The position numbers and the translations under genes are program-made. Under the pieces are notes generated by a model. The model worked only from the letters and a program-made list of their open reading frames with translations, had not been told where the DNA came from and searched no databases. From NCBI GenBank assembly GCA_946610035.1, contig CAMOCC010000007.1, positions 1 through 58,282 of the forward strand: DNA of 58,282 nt. The letters are read 5' to 3'. This DNA is from an uncultured Verrucomicrobiota bacterium (lineage in GTDB: Bacteria > Verrucomicrobiota > Kiritimatiellia > RFP12 > UBA1067). Every line of letters begins with the position of its first letter. The stretch's first letter is position 1. Positions 32,580-40,630 of this stretch are shown here, one piece after another.

Positions 32580-33569
32580 CTATTCCTTGGGATGGCGGCG
32601 GCGAAATTCGGCGGCGGCCCAGCGCTTGGCCTCGTCGCCGGACATGCCCTTTGACTCGGCCTCGCGGCGGAGGTCCATGATCTCGGCGCGCCAGTCGCGG
32701 GCGGCCTCGCGGTTCGCGGCGGCCTCGTTGGCGTAGGCGATCTCATCCTTGGTGAAGTCGTCCTTCAGGACCGTCTTGGTGCCGGGTCCGTTGAACCCGA
32801 TGGGCACGAACTTGACCGTGGACGTCTTCTTGAAGAGCTTCGCGACGGGCAGCCTCTGCGCGAAGCACATGTCGACCGCCGCGCGGGCGAAGAAGTCCGC
32901 GCCCGTGTCGCGCGTGTGGCATCCGTCGCCCTTCCCGTTCGGGTGGTTCGCGTATTCGCCCGGCTGGATGCGCATGTAGAGCCTGAACGCCTTGTCGGCC
33001 CCCATCTTCTCGAACTCGCTGCAGGCGTACGCGTTGAGGTCGAGGACTGGTATCTTCATCTCGCCTCCGAGCGTGCGCGTCATGTCCACGTAGGGGCCGA
33101 TCCCCGCCGCGCTGCCGCGCACGTGCGTATTCCCCTCGTCGTCCACCGACACGCCGCCGGAGTGGGGGATCGACGTAGCGAAGATTATCGTCGCCTTTTT
33201 TGCGCGGACGTCCTCGGCGAAGCCCTTCATCAGGGCCTTGTAGTCCTCGGGCGTGGAGTAGCGCTCCTCCTTCGCCCTGTTGGCGTCGTTGTGTCCGAAG
33301 GCGACGATGACGAAGTCGCCGGGCTTGAGCGCGTCGACTATCGACTGCCAGCGACCCTCGGCCTTGTAGCTCTTCGCGCTCCTGCCGCCGATGGCCCAGT
33401 TGTGGAGCTGGTCGGGGTTCTTCATGTACTTCGCGAGGGCCTGTCCCCAGCCCTGCTGGGGGTACTGCCTGTCGGCGTAGTTGCACATTGTCGAGTCGCC
33501 CGCGAGGTAGAGGTCCGCGAACGATGTGACGGCGCAAAGCGCCCCGACTGCAAAAAGGATGCTTTTCAT
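32580..33569 (-). CDS. SGNH-type carbohydrate esterase (rhamnogalacturonan acetylesterase-like, CE12)
   Basis: A 329-aa secreted esterase predicted to remove acetyl groups from pectic polysaccharides. Signal peptide MKSILFAVGALCAVTSFA; block I AGDSTMCNYA with the nucleophile Ser; block II Gly in NWAIGGRSAKSY; block III Asn in VAFGHNDANR; block V GDGCHTRDTG with the Asp-x-x-His pair. After the catalytic domain is a charged helical tail (EAAANREAARDWRAEIMDLRR) of about 70 aa that is unusual. The ATG sits 7 nt after a TATAAT hexamer, implying a leaderless mRNA. The last 29 codons are duplicated at 21.8-21.9 kb. Confidence 0.9.
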   Translation of the reverse strand: MKSILFAVGALCAVTSFADLYLAGDSTMCNYADRQYPQQGWGQALAKYMKNPDQLHNWAIGGRSAKSYKAEGRWQSIVDALKPGDFVIVAFGHNDANRAKEERYSTPEDYKALMKGFAEDVRAKKATIIFATSIPHSGGVSVDDEGNTHVRGSAAGIGPYVDMTRTLGGEMKIPVLDLNAYACSEFEKMGADKAFRLYMRIQPGEYANHPNGKGDGCHTRDTGADFFARAAVDMCFAQRLPVAKLFKKTSTVKFVPIGFNGPGTKTVLKDDFTKDEIAYANEAAANREAARDWRAEIMDLRREAESKGMSGDEAKRWAAAEFRRRHPKE

Positions 33570-33576
33570 GTCCCGA

Positions 33577-33604
33577 ATTATACCACACGATCACGGCATC
33601 GCAA
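33577..33604 (-). promoter_or_regulatory. leaderless promoter of the SGNH esterase gene
   Basis: Minus-strand TGGTATAAT (hexamer 33577-33582) lies exactly 7 nt (TCGGGAC) before the ATG at 33569. A possible -35, TTGCGA, is 16 nt upstream. The predicted +1 falls at or within one base of the A of ATG. Confidence 0.65.
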
Positions 33605-33640
33605 ATACCCCGTTGGGTATGTGCAAGGGCTCGTCCTGTT

Positions 33641-33670
33641 TTGACACTGCAAGCGGACATTTGATATAAT
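33641..33670 (+). promoter_or_regulatory. canonical promoter of the DEAH helicase gene
   Basis: TTGACA (33641-33646), 18-nt spacer, then TGATATAAT with the hexamer at 33665-33670. It is the best two-element promoter in the window and lies 31 nt before the ATG at 33702. Confidence 0.75.
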
Positions 33671-33701
33671 TTTCGCCGTTTTATCAGCTTTGCGAAAGAA
33701 A

Positions 33702-36700
33702 ATGGATTGTAACAGGCCAATCGACTTCAACTATCCGCCCGATCTGCCGATATGCGGACATCGGGAGGAGATTCTTGCACTCCTCAGAAGCCACCAGGTC
33801 GTAATAGTGCGCGGCGATACGGGATCCGGAAAGACGACCCAGCTCCCGAAGATGGCGATGGAGCTCGGACGCGGCGCGGATGGCCGCCTGATCGCCTGCA
33901 CACAACCCCGCCGACTCGCCGCCGTCACCGTCGCCTCGCGCGTCGCGGAGGAGCTGAAGACTCCCGTCGGTTCACTCATAGGCTACCAGCACCGCTTCGA
34001 GCGGAGGGTTTCGGACGAGACGCGCGTCAAGTTCATGACGGACGGCGTGCTCCTCGCAGAGACAAGGTCCGATCCGCTCCTCCGCCGCTACGACACCATC
34101 ATCGTGGACGAGGCCCACGAACGGACTCTCAACGTCGACTTCCTGCTAGGAATCATCAAGCGGATACTGCCGCGCCGCCCAGACCTGAAGGTCGTCGTCT
34201 CCTCTGCGACGATGGACACCGAAAGCTTCTCGAAGTTCTTCGGCGGCGCGCCTGCGATATCCGTTCCCGGACGCCTCTACCCGATAGACGTCCGCTACCT
34301 TCCCCCGCCGGACGGCGATGCCGTCGACCTTCCGCACGACGTAGCCGCCGCGCTGCGTACCCTTCCGCACGACTACGACACACTCGTCTTCCTCCCGGGC
34401 GAGCGCGACATACGCGAGACGGCGGACCACCTCGGACGCACCCTCGACCTGCGCGGCGACGACATTATCCCCCTTCTCGCCTCCCTCCCCGCCGGCGAAC
34501 AGCAACGCGCCTTCAGGCCGTCCCCGCGACGCCGCATAATCCTCGCGACGAACGTCGCCGAAACCTCCGTCACAATCCCCGGCATCCGCGCCGTCGTCGA
34601 CTCCGGCCTCGCGCGAATCTCCCGCTACATCCACAGGACGCAGGTGCAGCGCCTCCAGATCGAGGCCGTCTCCCAGGCCTCGGCCCGCCAGCGCACGGGA
34701 AGGTGCGGACGCGTAGGCCCTGGTACGTGCATCCGCCTCTATTCGGAGGAGGACTTCCTCTCACGCGACGAGTACACCCCGCCCGAGATACTCCGCTCGT
34801 CCCTCGCCGGAGTCATCCTCACCATGCTCGACCTCCGCCTTGGCGACATAGCGGAATTCCCATTCATCGACCCTCCAACGCCGACGATGATCCGCGAGGG
34901 CCTTCGCGAACTCGTCGAACTGGGCGCAATCCACCACGAGGAGTTCGCACGGGAATCTGGCAAACACCGCCGGATCGCGCTCACGCAGACCGGGCGCTCG
35001 CTTGCGCGCATACCAGTCGAGCCGCGCCTCGCGCGAATGCTCCTCGCCGCCAGCGCGAAGGCGACGCTCCCGTCCGTCATCCCGCTCGTGGCCGCGATGA
35101 GCTGCGACGACCCGAAGAGGCGTCCAGTCGACGAGCGCGAAAAGGCGGACCAGGCGCACGCGCAGTTCCGCGTCAAGGGGTCCGACTTCCTCGGCACCCT
35201 CAAGCTGTGGCGCTGGTGGGAGGAGCAGTCGAAGACGCTTTCGCAGTCCCGGCTGAGGAAGCTCGCCATCAAGACATACCTCTCCTTCCCGAAGATGCGC
35301 GAGTGGCGTGACATCGTCCGCCAGCTTACCGACCTCTCGCGCCGCCTGAAGCTCGACGTCGAAAGCGACAACGGCGGAACGGACGCGCTGCACATGTCGC
35401 TGATGAGCGGGCTTCTCTCCCGTCTCGGACACTTCTTCCCGGAGGAATCGGAGTATCGCGGCGCACACGGCCTCCACTTCGCGATCCACCCGTCATCGGT
35501 CCTTGCCAAGGACTTGAAACGCCGCGCCAACCACCAGCCACCAACCGCCAACCACCACTCACCAACCACCAGCCACCAACCAACTGACTGGATCATGGCG
35601 GGCGAACTGGTGGACACCTCGCGCCTCTTCGCACGAAACGCCGCGGTGATCGACCCGCGCTGGATCGAGTCCGTAGCCGGCCCCGTCTGCAAGCACTCCT
35701 ACCGCGACCCATTCTGGGACGCCGAGCACGGCTTCGTCCGCGCGACGGAGCAGGTGACGCTGTACGGTCTCGTTATCGTCCCCTCGCGCCGTCGCGACTA
35801 CAGCAGGATCGACCCCGCGAAGGCAAGGGAGCTTTTCATCGTCCACGGGCTCGTCCTCGGCGAGTTCCCCCATGCGCCCGCTCCAGTAAAGGAGAACGCC
35901 GCTCTCATCGCCGAGATACGCAAGAGGTCCGAACAGCTCCGCCAGCACGACCTCTTCGACATGGATCGTCTCGCAGCCTTCTTCAACGAGGTCGTCCCCC
36001 CAGAAATCGTCTCGGCAGGCGAGCTGAGGAAGTGGCTCGCATCCGCCTCGCAGGAGGAGCGCGCACGCTTCAGGCTCAAGAGCAGCGAGTGGCTTCCCTC
36101 CGCCGCGAGGTCCTCCTCGGCGTTCCCCGAGTCGATTAGAGTCGAGAACGCGAAGATCGCGCTTTCCTACCGGCACACGCCGGACGAGCCGGAGACGGAC
36201 GGAATAACGGCGACACTCCGCAAGCCTGATGCGTCCGTCCTGCGACATTGGCGTTCGGACTGGCTCGTACCGGGCGTGCTGGGGCTCAAGGTGAACTTCA
36301 TCCTCGACTCGCTGCCGTCCGCATACAGGCGCGTCCTCGCGCCGATTGCGGACACAACGGCCGTAATCCTACCACTTCTCGACTCGTTCCGTTCGCTTCC
36401 GCTTGTGGACGCGATACGCAAGGTGCTTCTCATGCACAACGGAATCCGCATCCCCGCCGAGGCGTTCGACAAGATAGTCCTGCCGCCGCACTTGAAGGTC
36501 CGGTTCAGGATCAAGGACGAGGACGGCAAGATACTCGCCGAATCGCGCGACCTGGACGAGGCGCTTGAGAAGGCGGGCGTCGAGGTCAAGACAAAGGCGG
36601 AAGAGATCATAGAGAAGCTGCCGCCTCCCAAGCCAACGCGCGAGCAGAAGGAACTTGAGCGTCAGATAAGGGAGATTCTCCTTATGGCAAAGGCGCTTCC

Positions 36701-37073
36701 GGACGACATATACGACTCAATCGAGACGCAGGTCGCCTGGCTTACCTTTCCGGGATGGGAGAGGCTTCTTGCTCCCGAGCGGCTGGCGGAATATCCGCGC
36801 TTCCTGAGGGCGATCCGCAAGCGTATCGAGCGTGCCAAGACGAACCCGACGGGAGACCGCTCGAAGGACGCGCGTTTCGAGCCATGGTGGGAGCAGTATA
36901 CGGAACTGGTGTCGAATCCGAAGGCCATAATAGCGGACCGCGCGGCGCTCAGCGAATACCGCTGGTTGCTGGAGGAATACCGCATATCCCTCTTTGCGCA
37001 GGAACTGGGCACGCGCGTCCCGGCAAGTCCAAACCGCCTCGCCGCCCTCTGGGTGAAGGCGACGACGCGGTAG
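33702..37073 (+). CDS. hrpA: HrpA-type DEAH-box ATP-dependent RNA helicase
   Basis: A 1123-aa helicase. Motif I GDTGSGKTTQLPK, motif II DEAHERTLNVDF, motif III SSATMDTE, motif V TNVAETSVTIPG, motif VI QRTGRCGRVGPG, followed by HA2, OB-fold and the long DUF3418-type C-terminal region seen in HrpA. Likely roles are rRNA or mRNA remodelling. Around residue 610 a degenerate 7-bp repeat inserts about 19 residues (NHQPPTANHHSPTTSHQPT) just before the conserved WIMAGELVDTSRLFAR block. I chose the ATG at 33702; the TTG at 33690 used by the track has no ribosome-binding site. It is divergent from the esterase gene and ends 28 bp from the convergent epimerase gene. Confidence 0.93.
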   Translation: MDCNRPIDFNYPPDLPICGHREEILALLRSHQVVIVRGDTGSGKTTQLPKMAMELGRGADGRLIACTQPRRLAAVTVASRVAEELKTPVGSLIGYQHRFERRVSDETRVKFMTDGVLLAETRSDPLLRRYDTIIVDEAHERTLNVDFLLGIIKRILPRRPDLKVVVSSATMDTESFSKFFGGAPAISVPGRLYPIDVRYLPPPDGDAVDLPHDVAAALRTLPHDYDTLVFLPGERDIRETADHLGRTLDLRGDDIIPLLASLPAGEQQRAFRPSPRRRIILATNVAETSVTIPGIRAVVDSGLARISRYIHRTQVQRLQIEAVSQASARQRTGRCGRVGPGTCIRLYSEEDFLSRDEYTPPEILRSSLAGVILTMLDLRLGDIAEFPFIDPPTPTMIREGLRELVELGAIHHEEFARESGKHRRIALTQTGRSLARIPVEPRLARMLLAASAKATLPSVIPLVAAMSCDDPKRRPVDEREKADQAHAQFRVKGSDFLGTLKLWRWWEEQSKTLSQSRLRKLAIKTYLSFPKMREWRDIVRQLTDLSRRLKLDVESDNGGTDALHMSLMSGLLSRLGHFFPEESEYRGAHGLHFAIHPSSVLAKDLKRRANHQPPTANHHSPTTSHQPTDWIMAGELVDTSRLFARNAAVIDPRWIESVAGPVCKHSYRDPFWDAEHGFVRATEQVTLYGLVIVPSRRRDYSRIDPAKARELFIVHGLVLGEFPHAPAPVKENAALIAEIRKRSEQLRQHDLFDMDRLAAFFNEVVPPEIVSAGELRKWLASASQEERARFRLKSSEWLPSAARSSSAFPESIRVENAKIALSYRHTPDEPETDGITATLRKPDASVLRHWRSDWLVPGVLGLKVNFILDSLPSAYRRVLAPIADTTAVILPLLDSFRSLPLVDAIRKVLLMHNGIRIPAEAFDKIVLPPHLKVRFRIKDEDGKILAESRDLDEALEKAGVEVKTKAEEIIEKLPPPKPTREQKELERQIREILLMAKALPDDIYDSIETQVAWLTFPGWERLLAPERLAEYPRFLRAIRKRIERAKTNPTGDRSKDARFEPWWEQYTELVSNPKAIIADRAALSEYRWLLEEYRISLFAQELGTRVPASPNRLAALWVKATTR
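35527..35590. repeat. in-frame heptamer repeat inside the helicase gene
   Basis: Consecutive 7-bp units ACCAGCC, ACCAACC, GCCAACC, ACCACTC, ACCAACC, ACCAGCC, ACCAACC. They sit between the HrpA core and its WIMAGEL block and keep the frame open. Confidence 0.88.
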
Positions 37074-37101
37074 TGTGGTTGTTGGCGAAGTGAAGCTGAG
37101 A

Positions 37102-38022
37102 TTACGCCCGGCCCTTGGAGCGGAGGAATTCGATAGACGGAATCACCGCATCAAAGCTGTCGCAATGACGCTCGCACTCGACCACGTACCAGTCGACGCC
37201 GTCGGCGTCCGTAATCGGGAAGAGACGATCCCAGTCGACGCCGACAGCACCGGGCACTCCTGGCTTGCCGAGGATGGCGTCGAACTCCTTGACATTCGGA
37301 CCCATGCCGTTCTCCTTGGCGTGGAGTGTACGGGAGCGATGCGGATACTTGAGGTACTGCTCGCAGGGATCGAACCCGGCGCAGGTCGTCCAGCCGACGT
37401 CCTGCTCCATGAGGACGGACTTGTCCGTGTGCGAGAAGAAATAGTCCCAGTACGAGGTGCCGTCCTGCATCTTCACGAAGAACTCCCACTGGTGGTTGTG
37501 GAGTCCTACGGAGCATCCGTACTTCGCGCAGTTACCGGCCGCCTCGTTGTAGTAGTCGCACAGCTTCTTGATGAAGTCGTCGATCTCCTGGGAGGACTTC
37601 TGCTTTGGATCGTCCCAGCTGGCGCCCGGAGGCATGTTGCCGTTACCGGGGCAGATTATCGTGTTGTTGCCGTAGCCGAGCTCGAACTCGCAAGTTGCCG
37701 CGAACTTCTCCGGGCTGAAGCTGTCCCTGCCGACGTGCGTACCGCACGCGACGAGTCCGTTGTCGTCAAGCATCTTCTTGAGTTCGGCGGGCTTGAAGTC
37801 CCAATATCCCGCGAACTCGACACCCTCGTATCCGGCCTTAGCCACTTCGGCGAGCGACTTGGCTAGTCCGTTCTTCTTGATGTAGTCGCGAATAGAATAC
37901 AACTGCAGGGCGACGCGAGAGCGCCTGCAGAAGAGCGGCTTGATGCAGCAGCATCCGGAAACAGCGGCTATTGCACCGGTGGCGGCCAGTCCGCCGATGA
38001 AGTTTCTTCTTGATGTGTTCAT
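37102..38022 (-). CDS. Tat-exported sugar phosphate isomerase/epimerase-like protein
   Basis: A 306-aa xylose-isomerase-like TIM barrel (AP endonuclease family 2 fold). The N-terminus has a twin-arginine signal (SRRNFIGGLAATGAIAAVSG) followed by Cys-Cys-Cys that may include a lipobox. Core strands: VALQLYSIRDY, YEGVEFAGYW, CGTHVGRDSF, GLHNHQWEF (metal His/Glu region), MEQDVGWTTCAG, RTLHAKEN. Relatives are usually annotated as sugar isomerases or inosose-type epimerases; substrate unknown. GGAAT precedes the ATG. It lies 25 nt downstream of a second Tat-exported TIM-barrel gene, so both are co-transcribed. Confidence 0.88.
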   Translation of the reverse strand: MNTSRRNFIGGLAATGAIAAVSGCCCIKPLFCRRSRVALQLYSIRDYIKKNGLAKSLAEVAKAGYEGVEFAGYWDFKPAELKKMLDDNGLVACGTHVGRDSFSPEKFAATCEFELGYGNNTIICPGNGNMPPGASWDDPKQKSSQEIDDFIKKLCDYYNEAAGNCAKYGCSVGLHNHQWEFFVKMQDGTSYWDYFFSHTDKSVLMEQDVGWTTCAGFDPCEQYLKYPHRSRTLHAKENGMGPNVKEFDAILGKPGVPGAVGVDWDRLFPITDADGVDWYVVECERHCDSFDAVIPSIEFLRSKGRA

Positions 38023-38047
38023 TGCATTCCTTTCATTATGGTGGAGT

Positions 38048-39298
38048 TCAGGAAATGTCCTTCATGGTGACGACCGGGATGTCCTTGGCCTGTGTGACGA
38101 CCATAGGATCAGCCTTCATCTGCGTCGAGTCGAACGCATAGCCGTTCTCGCCGAGGGGCCAGACCTGCGGGGCGGTGTTGAGCACCGTCGCGCGGAATCC
38201 CTGTATCGTCGCGCCCATGTTGCCGGTGTGGGAGGAGTTCACGGCCTCGTTCTCGATGACAAACGGATACTTGTAGCCCTTCTTCATCAGCGTCTCGAAG
38301 AACCTGGACCAGTCGCACGAATCGCTGCCGCCGAAACCGGGGAGCCGCGGCTCGTAGTTGCAACGGGCCCATTCATTCGCCGCGATAGGCACGCCCGCGC
38401 GCTTTGCGAGTTCCGCATCGACGACCTGCTCGGGGAACAAGCGGCCCCAGTGCACGGCGTCCGCGCTCTTCGGGAAGTTGCGCGTTCCCTTGATGTGGAC
38501 GCGGCGGAGACGGTCGAAGTCCATGGCCTCGATGACGTCCGACGGGTCGATGTGCTGCCAGATGTCGTGCGAGGGGTCGTATGTCTCGGCGTGGGCCCTG
38601 GACGGGATGAGCGCGTACATGAGCTTCCTCGCCGCGAGGCAGCCGGGGAGGTTGTTGTAGCAGTCGGGCGCAGTCGCGGGCTGCCAGCCCTCCATCGGAC
38701 AGTTCTCGTAGCAGAGCGTGACACCGAGCGACTCGGCGTATTTCACGATCGGGGTGAAGACCTTGCGATACTTCTCGAGGTTCTTCTCGAAGCCGCGGTC
38801 GGTCCTGCCGAGCACATGATCGTAGCCGACGAACGTGCCGCACACGACGTCATTGCGGTCGCCGCCGAGAAGCGCCGCGATGCGGATGAGCTTCAGGATG
38901 TGGTTCTGGTTGTTGATCTGCTGCGCGGGGTCGCCGCCGATCAGGTTGTCGTACGCGCCGACGGACACGCGAAGCCCCTCCTCGTTGCAACGCGCAATCA
39001 CCTTCTTCGCGTCGTCGAGGGTGAAGTTCTCGTAGTCGAGGTGGGTGGCGGTGTGGTCCTTGCGGTCCGAATCGCGGCGGAACACGCACAGCTCAAGGCC
39101 CTGGGCGCCGACGGACTTGGCGCGCGCGAGAACCTGCTCGAACGTCTCGCCCGGAAAGGCGCTCGTCATCAGCCATATCGGATTGTTGCGATTCGCACCC
39201 TGCGTTCCGCCCAGAGCATCGCGCCCGGACAGCGCCCCTACCGCCGCAAGCGCAGCGGCGGCCTTGAAAAACTCCCTTCTGCTTGTCGTCTGTGACAT
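38048..39298 (-). CDS. Tat-exported TIM-barrel epimerase/isomerase-like protein
   Basis: A 416-aa protein beginning with a Tat signal (SRREFFKAAAALAAVGALSG). Barrel features include AQGLELCVFRRDSD, EEGLRVSVGAYDN, VTLCYENCPMEGW, HIDPSDVIEAMDFDRLRRVHIKG and YPFVIENEA, with candidate metal ligands Glu, Asp, His. It is longer than its neighbour. GGAGT lies 7 nt before the ATG at 39298. The tracked 506-aa frame adds about 90 residues that include an unrelated signal-peptide remnant, so I reject that start. Function presumably the isomerisation or epimerisation of a sugar or inositol derivative outside the cytoplasm. Confidence 0.88.
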   Translation of the reverse strand: MSQTTSRREFFKAAAALAAVGALSGRDALGGTQGANRNNPIWLMTSAFPGETFEQVLARAKSVGAQGLELCVFRRDSDRKDHTATHLDYENFTLDDAKKVIARCNEEGLRVSVGAYDNLIGGDPAQQINNQNHILKLIRIAALLGGDRNDVVCGTFVGYDHVLGRTDRGFEKNLEKYRKVFTPIVKYAESLGVTLCYENCPMEGWQPATAPDCYNNLPGCLAARKLMYALIPSRAHAETYDPSHDIWQHIDPSDVIEAMDFDRLRRVHIKGTRNFPKSADAVHWGRLFPEQVVDAELAKRAGVPIAANEWARCNYEPRLPGFGGSDSCDWSRFFETLMKKGYKYPFVIENEAVNSSHTGNMGATIQGFRATVLNTAPQVWPLGENGYAFDSTQMKADPMVVTQAKDIPVVTMKDIS

Positions 39299-39332
39299 TG
39301 TAGCACTCCTTATTTTTGATGAATTATCTATT

Positions 39333-39341
39333 ATTATATCA
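39333..39341 (-). promoter_or_regulatory. extended -10 promoter of the epimerase pair
   Basis: Minus-strand TGATATAAT, hexamer 39333-39338, 34 nt before the ATG at 39298. The surrounding 39310-39380 is AT-rich. Confidence 0.6.
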
Positions 39342-39389
39342 TATTTCACAATATAGCGCAGAAGAAAATTTAATATATTTCTTTGCCGC

Positions 39390-39568
39390 TGTAGCTGTAG
39401 CTTCCGGGGAAGACTTGTGTGGTGCAGAATCTGCGGCTCCGTGTTCGTCGCCGCAATCACAGCGGCTATCTCGCCGAACGCCACCACTTCCGGCGGAACG
39501 ATGAGACGAGGTGGGGCCCAAGCAGTGCAAGTCGCAAATACCAAAGCCGTCAACAATATGAAAGTCAT
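39390..39568 (-). pseudogene. remnant of a secreted-protein gene start
   Basis: ATG 39568 opens a credible signal peptide (MTFILLTALVFATCTAWA) followed by RLIVPPEVVAFGEIAAVIAA. It then degenerates into low-complexity sequence that stays open into the downstream epimerase gene. The sequence upstream resembles the promoter region of the transglutaminase-like gene at 50.4 kb. I read it as the 5' end of a gene whose body was lost. Confidence 0.45.
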
Positions 39569-39576
39569 GTTTCATG

Positions 39577-39620
39577 ATTTTTGTTTTAACCGTGTAGAAC
39601 GTGTAGAAACGTGTAGAACT
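39577..39620. repeat. CGTGTAGAA decamer repeat, copy A
   Basis: ATTTTTGTTTTAACCGTGTA continues into three near-identical 10-bp units (CGTGTAGAAC type). A second copy with two units is at 50463-50500, and both precede signal-peptide ORFs on the minus strand. CGTTACCAC follows both copies. Confidence 0.7.
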
Positions 39621-39770
39621 CTTAGGAAACTCCGAGAGTTGTGAAAATTGCTCCGTTACCACTTCGCATCAGCTTCGCGTCGCACAACCACGTTTATTGC
39701 CTGTGACTGGATTTTCTGTATCTGGGGGCGCAACGTTAGTGAAGCCCCTTTAGATATGGCAATAGCGCCC

Positions 39771-39867
39771 GAAGCGAAGAAAAGTTGGGTACTCGAAGAT
39801 AACTGGGGCGCTCGAAGTCGAAGCGAAGAAAAGTTGGCACTCGAAGATAACTGGGGCGCTCGAAGTC
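39771..39867. repeat. 49/48-bp tandem repeat
   Basis: Two adjacent copies of a unit running from GAAGCGAAGAAAAGTTGG to CTCGAAGTC (39771-39819 and 39820-39867), differing by one indel and one substitution, then a degraded third start. No conserved protein is recognisable in any frame of 39640-40020. Confidence 0.75.
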
Positions 39868-40039
39868 GAAGCGAAGTCCGAAGGACGAAGCGAAGACGAA
39901 AGAGCGCCCGAGCGGCAAGCTGCCGAGGCGAAGCTAAAAGAATTGGGGCGTGCCAGCGCCTATGGCCCTCCCCCGCCCAAACCCCTTCGCCGCAAATATC
40001 TCGCACTAAGTGCAGGAAGTCCACTAAGTTTCGGTTGGA

Positions 40040-40306
40040 AAGCGGCTGGGCCGCTCTCCAACCCCTTTCGTTCTATAGCACCTGGTCCGCGACCATGTCC
40101 TGTGCTCGGACCGTCAGGTCCGAGCCGCGCCTTCAAAGTGTGTGACAAGGTCGCCTCGGCCATGCTCTGCACCACCTTGCAAGGGCAAGGGCGCCCTTGC
40201 CACATCGCCTTGCCAATCCTGCTCCATGCCTTTCCTTGTTGCGTCGCGGAGCGACGCAACCTCCTGGTGATGAGGCATCAAGGGGTCCGTCGCGGAGCGA
40301 CGGACC
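40040..40306. repeat. cluster of five distinct hairpins
   Basis: Within 270 bp: TTGGAaAGCGGC-TGG-GCCGCTcTCCAA; GCTCGGACC-GTCA-GGTCCGAGC; the palindrome GGCAAGGGCGCCCTTGCC; GTTGCGTCGC-GGA-GCGACGCAAC; and GGTCCGTCGC-GGA-GCGACGGACC (40284-40306). The last directly follows the stop of the 56-aa minus-strand ORF and could end its transcript. No plus-strand gene is recognisable here. An unrecognised structured RNA is possible but unproven. Confidence 0.65.
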
Positions 40307-40307
40307 A

Positions 40308-40478
40308 TTAACAACACTCGCACAAAAACAAATAGTCGAACTTCTTCTTGGCAGTAATAGTGTATTTGCCAAGCGGCGTCATCTTGTCGCTCACCTCCGC
40401 GAAGTCGGACTTGGACTTTGCGCCGAGGGCGAAATTCACGAACTGCTGGAACTGTGTGTTTTCGATTGACACGCTCAT
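40308..40478 (-). CDS. 56-aa small protein, unknown
   Basis: Too short for the ORF track. ATG 40478 is preceded by AGGAGTGGAG at a good distance, and the frame runs 56 codons to TAA at 40308. The product starts MSVSIENTQFQQF, is soluble and charged (..GAKSKSDFAEVSDKM..), and ends YLFLCECC. A GGA-triloop hairpin follows 1 nt after the stop. It lies 152 nt downstream of mnmA on the same strand. I recognise no family. Codon usage and the ribosome-binding site argue that it is real. Confidence 0.6.
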   Translation of the reverse strand: MSVSIENTQFQQFVNFALGAKSKSDFAEVSDKMTPLGKYTITAKKKFDYLFLCECC

Positions 40479-40630
40479 GGCTTCTCCACTCCTGTTTTTG
40501 CATCCTGTATACGCACTGGCCGCGAATACGTTACACTAATTCCGGAAAATTTTCAACTGGCGGCCATCCCTTCGCCCCTGCGACGTCTACGACAGAGACC
40601 GTCGCCGACTCACCGTCCACACCGGCGTGG

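Noticed and set aside
35527-35590. Possible CRISPR-like array in the helicase gene
   Set aside because: Seven-bp units without spacers inside an open coding frame; no cas genes in the window.
39299-39568. Upstream 90-codon extension of the Tat epimerase ORF (506 aa)
   Set aside because: It would put a Tat signal in mid-protein and cross the gene's own promoter and ribosome-binding site. I treat part of it as a gene-start remnant instead.
39648-40145. 165-aa plus-strand ORF over the tandem repeat and hairpins
   Set aside because: Repeat-derived Arg/Ser-rich translation, no ribosome-binding site, no recognisable domain.
40040-40306. Possible integron attC or attachment-site array
   Set aside because: Hairpins differ in sequence and spacing, no cassettes lie between them, and there is no integrase gene.
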